Assembly: GCA_943704525.1 (NCBI GenBank)
Contig: CALSCQ010001377.1
Location: 1 to 29,335 of the forward strand
Reading direction: 5' to 3'
Length of the DNA stretch: 29,335 nt
From: Pigoraptor vietnamica
Lineage: Eukaryota; Opisthokonta; Filasterea
The notes under the pieces were generated by a model. The model worked only from the letters and a program-made list of their open reading frames with translations. It was not told the origin of the DNA and ran no database searches. Positions 1 to 10,365 of the stretch are shown in pieces (position 1 is the first letter of the stretch; the number at the start of each line of letters is the position of its first letter). Position numbers and translations under genes: made by a program.

Positions 1-44
1 TGTGTGTGTGCGTCGAAGTCTCACAAGCCGGCCACTGCGCGCAG

Positions 45-172
45 AGTGTGTGGTCCTCCGTGACCCTGACTTTGCGCACGATTCGGCCTACTTTGGCCTC
101 GACCACCCGGATAAGGCGGGGGCCGTCAAACAGAGATCCATTTTTGAGCGGCCTGTCATCATCAAAAATTGA
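45..172 (+). CDS. 3'-terminal exon of an unidentified gene (partial)
   Basis: The frame ending at the TGA at 170-172 reads as protein-like sequence of about 41 residues rich in Asp, Phe, Gly and Lys and ending FERPVIIKN. It is preceded by a TG-rich stretch and a plausible acceptor (gcgcag, 41-46), the arrangement seen in other introns of this window. The frame is open to the window edge, so the exon may start further left. I do not recognise the family. The call rests on amino-acid texture and the acceptor only; it could be a chance frame. Confidence 0.4.
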
Positions 173-634
173 CGCGCGAGAGTGGGGCTTCATCGGCGTA
201 CAAGGCACAACTCATTTTACCTTCTTTTGTGGTATGAAATCAAAGAAAAACTAATATAGTATTGCCGTTACTAAGTTGCTAACCAGGCGCCGTGCTCACG
301 GTCACCAGTGAAAAATAGTTGCCATAACGACCGGTGAGTTTCGAAATTATATTCGGTTATTGCTATGGGCATACCTTTGAATTCCTGTGGCATGCTGCAT
401 CAAAATATGTCAAAATCCATTCAAAATTCCCAAAAATGGAAGGAGTTACCATGGAAGCCATGTCACACACCGCCCAACCCACACGCAAAGCTAACACCCC
501 CCACGGCCGTACAAATACCCCAAAAGCCGCTTCCGACTCATTGACAACTCGGAAGCAACGCCATCGCAGCATTCAGTTTGAAATCCCGCTACCCACTTTA
601 GTGCGCCCACCAGTGCGTAGCCGGAACCGTTAGC
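173..634. other. Intergenic region upstream of the repeat-protein gene
   Basis: About 460 bp with no convincing gene. It is less GC-rich than the flanking coding sequence and should hold the 3' UTR of the left-edge gene and the promoter and 5' UTR of the gene starting at 635. A 99-codon frame at 334-633 stops just before that ATG and has low-complexity Thr/Arg/Pro composition, so I treat it as leader sequence. No clear TATA box was recognised. Confidence 0.5.
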
Positions 635-3600
635 ATGGCTGGCGGTTCGTCCGTTGCCCCCATGCCCGAGGAGGGTGGGGCCAAATTTACTGTCGTGCAG
701 CGCGAGCCAGTCGGGTGGAAAATCTTGGCGGTTTTCACTTTCTGTATCGCCGTTCCCGCTCTCGTTATTGCCATCTACACATACGAGAATCCGCCCGAGG
801 CCGGTCCTGCCACTTCGTCGGCTAGTGGAAGCTTCAACGTCGAAACCATCAATGGCAGCCAAAGTGTCAGTCTCGCCTTGGGCTCAACGGAAGATCCTTA
901 CGCTCTCAAGTCAGCTAAGGTATGTGTTCAGTTTGGCTTTTTGTAATTTACGAACTGAACATTCCTCCGGACTTACGCTGACAACCGCCCGTCTGTTCCG
1001 GTAGGGTCAACCTCTCGTTCTTGGCCAAGCAGATCAGCCCATCATGTCCTTCACGACAACCGTGGTAGTGGTCACCACGCCATTCAACATTGCGGGTAAT
1101 CTGAAGGTTGGCGGGGCGACGAGTCGCCGTCGCGACGCGCAGCAAATTTTCGACGTCGACAGCAAAACCGGCAACGTCGCCGTTGGTGGAAATTTGACCA
1201 TTGCACAGGACGTTCGGCTTTCGGGAAATTTTAACGTTAATTCGGGTATGTTTACTGTCGATTCCGCAACCGGCGATGCGTACGTCAACGGCATGACGAA
1301 CGCAAAAGGCGACCTCAAGGTCAACACGAACAAGTTCACCGTCACGGCGTCGAACGGCAACACGGCCATCGCTGGCGACGTCGCCGTCAACACGAACAAG
1401 TTCACGATTGCGTCTGCGACCGGCAACACGGCGATTGCGGGCGACGTCGCCGTCAACACGAACAAGTTCACGGTCGCCGCCGCCACCGGCAACACGGCGA
1501 TCGACGGGACTGGCGACGTCAAGGGTGACTTCAAGGTCAACACGAACAAGTTCACCGTCACGGCGTCGAACGGCAACACGGCGATTGACGGGACTGGCGA
1601 CGTCAAGGGTGACTTCAAGGTCAACACGAACAAGTTCACCGTCACGGCGTCGAACGGCAACACGGCAATCGACGGGACTGGCGACGTCAAGGGTGACTTC
1701 AAGGTCAACACGAACAAGTTCACCGTCACGGCGTCGAACGGCAACACGGCCATTGCTGGCGACGTCGCCGTCAACACGAACAAGTTCACGATTGCGTCTG
1801 CGACCGGCAACACGGCGATTGCGGGCGACGTCGCCGTCAACACGAACAAGTTCACGGTCGCCGCCGCCACCGGCAACACGGCGATCGATGGCACTGGCGA
1901 CGTCAAGGGTGACTTCAAGGTCAACACGGACAAGTTCACCGTTACGGCGTCGAACGGCAACACGGCGATTGCGGGCGACGTCGCCGTCAACACGAACAAG
2001 TTCACGGTCGCTGCCGCCACCGGCAACACGGCGATCGACGGAACTGGCGACGTCAAGGGTGACTTCAAGGTCAACACGAACAAGTTCACCGTCACGGCGT
2101 CGAACGGCAACACGGCCATCGCTGGCGACGTCGCCGTCAACACGAACAAGTTCACGATTGCGTCTGCGACCGGCAACACGGCGATTGCGGGCGACGTCGC
2201 CGTCAACACGAACAAGTTCACGGTCGCCGCCGCCACCGGCAACACGGCGATCGACGGCACTGGCGACGTCAAGGGTGACTTCAAGGTCAACACGAACAAG
2301 TTCACCGTCACGGCGTCGAACGGCAACACGGCGATCGACGGGACTGGCGACGTCAAGGGTGACTTCAAGGTCAACACGGACAAGTTCACCGTCACTGCGT
2401 CAAACGGCAACACGGCCATCGCTGGCGACGTCGCCGTCAACACGAACAAGTTCACGATTGCGTCTGCGACCGGCAACACGGCGATTGCGGGCGACGTCGC
2501 CGTTAACACGAACAAGTTCACGGTCGCCGCCGCCACTGGCAACACGGCGATCGACGGGACTGGCGACGTCAAGGGTGACTTCAAGGTCAACACGGACAAG
2601 TTCACCGTCACCGCATCCAACGGCAACACGGCCATTGCTGGCGACGTTGCCGTCAACACGGACAAGTTCACCGTCACGGCGTCGAGCGGCAACACGGCCA
2701 TCGCCGGCACGGCCTCCGTTACGGGCGACCTCAGCGTCAACACGAACAAGTTCACCGTCACGGCGTCGAGCGGCAACACGGCCATCGCCGGCACGGCCTC
2801 CGTTACGGGCGACCTCAGCGTCAACACGGACAAGTTCGTTGTTACTGCGTCGAGCGGCAACACGGCCATCGCCGGCACGGCCTCGGTTACGGGTGACCTC
2901 AGCGTCAACACGAACAAGTTCACTGTCACGGCGTCGAGCGGTAACACGGCCATCGCCGGCACTGCCGCCGTTACGGGCGACCTCAGCGTCAACACGGACA
3001 AGTTCGTTGTTACTGCGTCGAGCGGCAACACGGCCATCGCCGGCACGGCCTCCGTTACGGGCGACCTCAGCGTCAACACGAACAAGTTCACTGTCACGGC
3101 GTCGAGCGGCAACACGGCCATCGCCGGCACGGCCTCCGTTACGGGCGACCTCAGCGTCAACACGGACAAGTTCACCGTCACTGCGTCGAGCGGCAACACG
3201 GCCATCGCCGGCACGGCCTCGGTTACGGGCGACCTCAGCGTCAACACTAACAAGTTCACTGTCACGGCGTCGAGCGGCAACACGGCCATCGCCGGCACGG
3301 CCTCGGTTACGGGCGACCTCAGCGTCAACACGGACAAGTTCGTTGTTACTGCGTCGAGCGGCAACACGGCCATCGCCGGCACGGCCTCGGTTACGGGCGA
3401 TCTCAGCGTCAACACGGACAAGTTCGTCGTTACAGCGTCGAGCGGCAACACTAACATTGCGGGAGGACTATATGTGGCGAAGACGACGATGATGGAAGCG
3501 CAGGCAATGGGCACGTCTGGCACTATCAACGGCGACGCGACTTTGACTGCTGCGCAAGTGATGGGCGGGTTCGTGATCCTGCTTGCAAACGCACAAGCGG

Positions 3601-3881
3601 ACCCCATCGTTATTACTCTACCGTCCGCTTCTTCACTGGCCACCGCTATCGGAGAGAGCGGGCAGGCTGCCGCAGCTGGCGACTGGGTTCGTCTCACGAT
3701 TTGCACGCAAGATACGGGGCGAATCTCGGTTGTGGCAGGGTCGAACGGCTCCGTCGCGACGCGCAACGATTGGGATGACCATGGCCTCGGAGACGAAGCA
3801 AACTCGACCTTCAACTCCGGTTGCGCGTCGTATATTCTCCGAATGACGTCTTCGTCTGCTTACAGCGTGTATGCAGCGTAA
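635..3881 (+). CDS. Membrane-anchored tandem-repeat fibre-like surface protein
   Basis: Two exons, 635-919 and 1005-3881, join in phase 0 across an 85-nt GT-AG intron and give 1053 aa. Residues about 28-48 are one hydrophobic segment after a short charged N-terminus, with no cleavage site evident, so it is a signal anchor with the bulk of the protein outside the membrane. Residues about 201-917 are 28 tandem repeats built on VNT(N/D)KF...GNTAIAG, preceded by two degenerate repeats. The last 135 or so residues are a non-repetitive domain with paired Cys. Such short beta-strand repeats with GNT turns resemble trimeric fibre or solenoid stalks of phage and giant-virus tail fibres and protist surface proteins; that comparison is from memory. 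A role as a cell-surface or scale fibre is inference. The following gene starts 128 bp downstream on the same strand. Confidence 0.8.
1320..3470 (+). repeat. Coding tandem repeat array, 66-bp and 84-bp units (28 copies)
   Basis: Each unit starts GTCAACACG(A/G)ACAAGTTC. In the first block (18 units, 1320-2651) 22-residue units ending AIAGDVA and 28-residue units ending GDVKGDFK alternate irregularly. The second block (2652 to about 3470) has nine 28-residue units ending TGDLS and one closing unit. Many units are identical at nucleotide level apart from single synonymous changes, which points to recent unequal crossing-over or gene conversion. The repeat composition keeps several other frames open on both strands. 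Confidence 0.95.
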
Positions 3882-4009
3882 GAGTCAGCCGAATAATGAA
3901 CTTGTACTATCGGAAAATGTCTCCGATCAATTTCCCGCCTATTTTTCCGCGCGCAATTTTTTTCTTTACAACTCCAAGTCCAACTGACTCACTATCACAT
4001 TCAATCACG

Positions 4010-4916
4010 ATGGCCGGTCGTGACCCTGTCGCGGTCGCCCTTGGGGGCCTGCTAAAGCAGACAAATGACGTCCGCACGGAGGCCGTTGAACGCGGTCTTG
4101 GCCACTGTGTGGACGCCGCGAGAGACGTTCACGAGCACGGCGCGGACGAGGCCCAGCTTCGCGAGTTGCAGGATGCCGTGGTGCTCCTCGCCCGCCTTGA
4201 CCAAAGGTTTGCACGCGCGCGTGTGTGTGTGTGTGTGTGTGGTTGCATGTGTGCATGTGTGCGTGTGCGCGCGGGCGCGCGCTGCGTTGCGTTTGTATGA
4301 AACATTATGGCTGCGTTTTTCAGTACTCATTTGTTGGTCGTTGCGCAGAATGGAGCTGCAGCATGCGATTCTCACCGAACTCACGAGGAGCGCCGCTGCC
4401 TATCCGAATGGGCAGGGAATGGGCGCAATCATGCAGCAGCGCTTGGACTCGCTCGTGGACAATGCTGCCGAACACCCCCAGTACAGGGTTTGTGTCGTTG
4501 TTTCTCATGGCGCGTACCGGCCATCGAACTTTGCTTAGTCACAGTTTATCACGTAGGACCTTCTTCAGCGCCTGAACCTCGCGGGCGGTGGCGACGACGA
4601 CGTGTTGGTGGAGGGCTGCCCTGCGCTCCCCCGTGTGTGCCCAATCACGCAGCGCGCCTTTGAGAATCCCGTTCGCAGCCGGCGGTGCAACCACGTCTAC
4701 TCGGAGAGTGCCATCCAGGAGCTCCTTCGCCATGGTCGAGGTGGCGAGGTGCGCTGTCCCGTGCCCGCGTGCCCGCACAAGGTGTCGCCGCGTGATCTCG
4801 TCGCGGACCCCTCCGTTGTGCGCGAGCTCAACAGGAGGCGCCGAGCAGAGGCACTTGCACATGCATCGCAAGGACCGAGTGCCAGCTCGGGCACAGAGGA
4901 AGACGTAATTCTTTAA
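4010..4916 (+). CDS. NSMCE2: NSE2/MMS21 E3 SUMO-protein ligase of the SMC5/6 complex
   Basis: Three exons (4010-4206, 4349-4487, 4557-4916) give 231 aa, close to the usual family length. The N-terminal 110 residues are predicted helical, matching the part of NSE2 that binds the SMC5 coiled coil. The C-terminal half carries the SP-RING: CPIT at 140-143, then C156, H158, and C179/C184 in RCPVPAC, with VRSRRCNHVYS giving the family signature. In other eukaryotes this ligase sumoylates partners in the nucleus for homologous-recombination repair. The first intron contains a TG microsatellite; both introns begin gtttg. The last residues are a polar tail. The assignment rests on the diagnostic zinc pattern; PIAS-type SP-RING proteins are longer and differ around the Cys/His spacing. 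Confidence 0.9.
4221..4241 (+). repeat. TG microsatellite in NSE2 intron 1
   Basis: About ten TG units just after the splice donor, followed by a looser tg/cg-rich stretch to about 4282. Confidence 0.95.
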
Positions 4917-5118
4917 CCCTTATCTGCTCGATTCCCAGTTGCCTGTTTATATTCTATCGAGTCTCAGTATTCTGGGCTGTCATTGAGACAACCATTTCTT
5001 GAAATATATGCTTGTATGGCGCTGATGCCTCGTCGAGACGATACCTACGGGAAACATTAGAGTCAAGCACGGTCTGAACCCGGTTCCGCGAAGTATTCAA
5101 CAAATTGTAGTGGGCTAC

Positions 5119-8100
5119 TCACGCTCCATCAGAAGCTTGAAGGAAGATGGTGTTCGTTGTAGGATCGAAAAAGACATTGACGATGTGACCGACAACGGCC
5201 GAAAAGCACGGACCAGCCTGAAAGCGAGAGGCTAGTAAATAGCATGTCTTTGATAGCAGGGATTGCGGTGCATGATACTTACATTCCCTTTTTGAAGTGA
5301 GCCGGTAACTATAAGGTCGCTCCACTGCGACTCATCCAATAGCCCGTCAGAGAGAGTGCCATTTGCGTCTCGAACTTCGACATTCTTTAACGCATAGACC
5401 GGACCCGTTGGCGTATCCAGTAAAAAGGCGGCCTTCTCAGCTTCAAGGAGGACACCTGGACGAGTCGATACTTGGTTATCGAACAACTTACATAGAAACG
5501 ATATGATTGACGATCGCACATTGTCAACAAAACATACCAGAAACTGGAGAAACTCCGCTTCCTGAATCCATACGTCTCAACAAATTCTCTTCGGAAAATA
5601 GTTCCTCGCGCTTCTTCGTCCACGGATACACAGGAACGTCGTTGAAAAAACCCCGGTGCCAGAGAATCTGCAGAACGTGTAGTTAGAATATAGTGAATGA
5701 AACATCAGACTCGTGTGTGAATGTAAAATCTGCAACTTTGAGGCTCCCCACCACCAACAGCAAAGCCAGAGCCGTTGGAATGGCGACGACGAGAACCAGT
5801 AAGCAAATCGCAACCGGCACAGACGTATGAAATGCGCGCGCCAGTTGATCGGCAAACCCTTGTCCTTTTGAGGACTGATTATGGCCGCCGTCATTGATGA
5901 CACCACCTCGATAATCTGCAAGCAAAATTGAGGTTTAGAGCTATGTGCACCGGCTCGCCGAACCGTTTGGTAAAGCGCAAGAGGAATAGACGTGCCTAAC
6001 AAACATTAATTTAAAAAAATCGGTTGAACTCACCACTATAATGCCGCACCCAGGTTTCTTGAAAGACAGTGACTTGTTGAGTTGGACAAAGAATTGATGG
6101 GAAACGAGCAGTAGTCGAGATTCTGCAACGACGCGCGTTGGACGTCGCATTGTAGCTGCTTGAAAGGAACGACAGTGAGTCGAATTGAGTACCCGTTTCC
6201 TCGGCTGCAATCAATGCTGACGGACCACAGACTCCAGTCATCAAGCAGCGCGCGAAATACCTCGCAAATATGAAGATAGACTGCGCCACATCGACAAGCG
6301 GAGAGTACAATGCAGTATCGATCGTCGGAACTGAACGCAAGCCCGTATCACAGTCGACAGACGTTGATAGAAGATTGACCTGTCGATACGAAGATACCGG
6401 CAGTTCAATTTAATGACATTCGTTCCTCGCAACACAATAGATTGTAACTCACTTCGCCAATGCTCTTGCCCGAAAGAACCAATGCCCCAACGAGCGACCC
6501 AAGGGAGGCATTAAAAGAAACGGTCGGCAAGGTTTGGTTCGAAAGAGAGAGAGTGAATGTAGGCCGAGGCCTAACTGCAAAGGCAATTACAGTACATTCA
6601 GCCACACTTACATCGGAAAGGAACACAGGTCACGCTGAATGTCTCCATACCGAATGTGCAAGGATCGCTGAGCCAACCGGCGTATGAAGCTAGAGGAAGG
6701 GCACAGCCAATTGCGGCCTTGCCTCTACGCTCCCACAGAGCTTTCTGTGTCACTTGCACGTCGAATGTACAGTTGATAAAGAGCTTGTCGATGGACGTCG
6801 GAAGTTGGGCTGGGTTACTACTGGTGACGTTGAACTTGAACACTTGCGAAAAGTTCTGTTGACCAACACGCGGACTCGGTCAGTTGCAGCCAGCGAATCT
6901 GCGTGGGGACAGGCACATTCGACTAACCGCGGGAATTACAGTTGAAATGTTCGACGGTGACTGGACGTTGAGCGAGGGGCACGAGAGTGAAGTTGCGAAG
7001 GTCCCCGAACCCTTACATGCGAAAGTCTTCAGTGTCAGTACCACGCACGTCATCGTCAAACGTAGTCCATGTATTAATGATTCGTAACGTACCGAACCAT
7101 AGTTCTTGACGACGATGTGGATTTCAGCCTCGTTTTCATGGCCCGTCATATTCGATGGATACACCTGAAATGGAAATTCACAGGCAAGGCCTGTCGAGCG
7201 ATTGCCGACGATCCAGTCGTCAACGGAGGCCAACAGCGACGGTTGCTGTACAGTGGAAACGGATAAAGAAATTGTTAACGTGAGCAAACCCGCGCGTGAC
7301 ATGTGCGCGCTGTCCGAGTGCGTGTACGTGTATGCGCAAATGAACGTGAAGCACATCAACAACATACCTGGATGTCAAGTTGTGAAATATTAATTGAAAG
7401 GGACGCCGTCCACTCGGCCGTTTGTTGATATTCTAACATAGCCGTTGGTCCGGGGTCGATGCGAAACCGGGCTACCCTGCCTCCATCCGCACTCAAAATC
7501 GAACCTGCAGTATGACATTTAACCAATTTCGGAGAAATGCAAGGGCACAATAATGACTCACCTCTCAGTCGCTCGTCGCCAAATGGAACATCAACGTCAG
7601 GGGACCGAACGAGGTTATGAATAGTCCATTCCAGACACGATTCTGTAAGTTGCAATGGAGAAAGCGTCACGGTTTGGCGTACAACCGATACTCCGAATTA
7701 CTAGAAGCCCGGCACTGATTGCGTCTCACCTACTGTCTTAGAGCACGGGTCCGTCACACTCAAAAACGACGATGTGTTCGGAGATATCTGACCACATGAC
7801 GATCCAACGCGGTCCTTGTCAACGTTCAAGATGGTCCCGGTGGGGCCAACAATAATGCGCAGCGAGCGCAGGATGTCGGACGCGGTGTCCTCAATGGCTC
7901 TGCAACAAGAAAAAAACAGGAATGTGAGTGACAAACCAGCAACGACGGAAACGGGTCCGGGACACAAACAGCACCCACCCTGATAGACGAACACTTATTG
8001 TATTGGACGACTTGAAGCCGGCACGCTCATTACCAGCAAAGACAATCGAGTCGACAATTTGACCTAAAGAATTACCCCGGATTAATACCGTCATACGCTG

Positions 8101-10064
8101 ACAGTTGGCAACTTCCACACTTACCGTCCCGCGCAAAAGCAATAGAAAAGCGATTGTCAATAACGACGTCAAAGGGCTCGTAAACCACAAACGCGCCACT
8201 GTCGCGGGCTTCGACCACGGAATGAAGGACTTGCGGGCACGACCAGCAGACGCTATTTCGAACGCTGCAGCGTGGACAGAGCAGCCCTGTGGGAATCCTT
8301 CTTTGCCACTGCAAGTAAAATCGACCGGGCGACGGAACAGTCAGACAGATGATGCGAACTCAACCAGTTGCGCCATATGTAAACAATACCTTTCCTTCGC
8401 TCCACTGAAACGGTTCGCTCAGAGTATCGCCGCCAGAGAATATTGCCAAAACGTACGTCGCTTTCGCTTCAATGACATCGGTGTCGTACACGGACAGCAC
8501 GTTGTCATACTCCGACGTCGGAACAACAGTGAAAATCGCGCTTAACTCGCCACTTCGAAAGCGACGGAGGCGGACGCTAAATTCGTTCGACGACGACTTA
8601 TCCCACGCGTACGAGTAATCGGGACCGCTTCCCACGCTCCCGTCAAGGATGCCCTCATCTTTCTCATAAACGTCATAAACGGTGGTGATGTTGCGAAGCG
8701 GAAGAACAGCTCTGGAATCTGTTTTTGAGGTTCAGCGACAAACCCAAATCGAGTGTGTCTGTAGAAGCACTTACCGTTTTTGGACAGACGAATTTCGTAA
8801 TTCCAGGTGAGGTGGTACACGTCCCCGAAGTCGTCAACGAGACTGAGATCCGTTGAACGAAGTACAACGGTACCACTCGTGTTAAAAGTCAATCGGGCTT
8901 GCACCTACATAGAGATTATTAGGACCAATGTAAGTGAATAGTCAATATGACATCCGCCAACTCAGACGGAGTCGGCCGACTGCCGGCCGCCGGCGGAGAA
9001 AGCCCGGGCGCCCGGTGCGGCCAGTCCGCCGGCACCAGTCACCGGCGCCGGCGGGCCGCCCGTGCAGGTACCCAGTGAGTGCCAATGCAGCCGGCTGTTC
9101 GCTTATGCCGTGGCCACACTGATAGCAGTTGTACTGACCTCAACGGAATTTGGACCCGCATCTGCCTGGGAGGACAATCGTGCTGTCTTTTCTCGCAGCA
9201 GGTTCAACGCACTGCTCGGAGATTCGACTGCTCCCGAAGCCGGAGTTGGACGAGCGATCGGCTGGCAATCTTTCGCAGCAGAACGTGGGGCGGACATCGC
9301 AGAGCGCAGCGCTTCGCTGGTGACCGGACAAAGCGAAAAGTTTGCACTTGCCCGATTATAGTAGTAAAACGTGGGTGTGGCGACTGGTAGAGTCGCGTTA
9401 TCGTCCGCGAGATAGAAACGCCCGATGATGACCAACTCTACGGTTGTGTTGCTGTCAATAAACGGATGGCATGTTAAGGCACGTCATTATTCGTCACTCG
9501 ACAGTCTCTCGGTGCCGGACGCGGTACTAATCAGCCGATGCCGGTACTGCACGGCCGAACACAACCGAGACATTACGCCAATAAAGCAACCACAGCCTTC
9601 GCACTGACAGGCAAAAGCGGATACATTGGTTGCTTGTCGAAAAGGAAGTTGATGCTTAAGACGTCGTAACCCGTATAGCCGACTGCTTTCGCGTAGTCTG
9701 GAATCATGCGACCAAAGCGCCCGCCTTGAAGATAAAGGGCTGGACGACCAGACTCGTCCACAGTTGTCGCGATCCATTGCGACAATGCCGTAGATGATAA
9801 GGACGACAACGCCACCGTTTTTGTCGCTGTCGCTGTAGGGCGAACGTACACTTTCTTCGAGAAGACTAGTGTTATCTTCAAAGGTACCTGGAGGTCCATG
9901 TTGTTAAAGTCGCTTCCAGGGTCGGGCGATACTTCATCGATTCGAAATCGAGTCGAACAAGGCTGACCGTCAATTGGCAAAGCCGCCCAATGACACGCGG
10001 CAACGATCAGCGTAAAAACGAACACGAATGAAGACCGGGAAGGAAAAGAGAGTGAGCGACGCAT
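5119..10064 (-). CDS. Large type I membrane protein with integrin-alpha-like GFF tail motif
   Basis: Nineteen exons, high to low: 10064-9577, 9451-9139, 8904-8775, 8718-8390, 8308-8125, 8063-7979, 7899-7730, 7690-7562, 7504-7368, 7245-7093, 7026-6928, 6855-6612, 6574-6453, 6379-6034, 5995-5951, 5915-5737, 5667-5538, 5455-5283, 5217-5119. All phases agree; product 1184 aa. Residues 1-33 are a signal peptide (basic MRRS start, long hydrophobic core). The ectodomain (to about 1022) is beta-rich with many N-x-S/T sites and a Cys cluster C431/C434/C441/C444. Residues about 1023-1048 are one transmembrane helix. It is followed at once by KILWHRGFFND (1051-1061), which resembles the juxtamembrane GFFKR motif of integrin alpha chains, and a 120-residue tail. 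I see no FG-GAP repeats or DxDxD calcium loops, so it is not a standard integrin alpha. HAP2 was considered and rejected. Family otherwise unknown. Head to head with the TALE gene. Confidence 0.8.
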
Positions 10065-10365
10065 TCTCACAACAGGCCAGCTCCTGTGAGGGATACCGAA
10101 CCAATACAATCGCCAACACTCAGTTTTCAGTCAGATAAAGCTGAGTGCTGCCGGTATCAATTGAACGTAGTATACCGGCGTGAAATGCCGTGCTGCATTA
10201 ATCGACCAATCAAAACTCGACTTGCCTTCACAAAGGGCCGTGAAGAGGAAACCGATGATTCTGATTGGGCGTTTACAATTCCCATGGGAATCGTGTCTCA
10301 ATTGACAGGATGACATCCGTCGCGGCACGACAAAACTGCTGCCCTTTCGGTCGCCTACTTTCGAA
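10065..10365. promoter_or_regulatory. Shared upstream region of surface-protein and TALE genes
   Basis: A 301-bp gap between two divergent start codons, so both promoters must lie here or in the flanking leaders. It holds an inverted pair of CCAAT elements: CCAATCA at 10206 and its complement TGATTGG at 10262-10268. This is the only motif pair I can point to; function is inferred. Confidence 0.4.

Noticed and set aside
334-633. 99-codon frame upstream of the repeat-protein gene
   Set aside because: No recognisable features and ends just before the real start; treated as 5' leader.
1408-3492. 694-codon second + frame inside the repeat array
   Set aside because: Low-complexity Arg/Ser/Thr product created by the same repeats; the 1044 frame has the membrane anchor, the C-terminal domain and the intron junction.
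1034-3814. 926-codon open frame on the minus strand opposite the repeat protein
   Set aside because: It is open only because the repeat units contain no minus-strand stops in that frame; it mirrors the + strand repeat and has no independent domain or start context.
7731-7736. Donor GTAGGT after 7734 for intron 7 of the surface-protein gene
   Set aside because: It gives phase 0, which meets a stop or the wrong frame at every nearby acceptor; the donor GTGAGA after 7730 fits the acceptor before 7690 in phase 1.
5119-10064. HAP2/GCS1 gamete fusogen as identity of the 19-exon membrane protein
   Set aside because: Overall layout is similar (signal peptide, Cys-rich ectodomain, C-terminal membrane helix), but I cannot find the HAP2-GCS1 cysteine pattern, and the GFF juxtamembrane motif is not a HAP2 feature.
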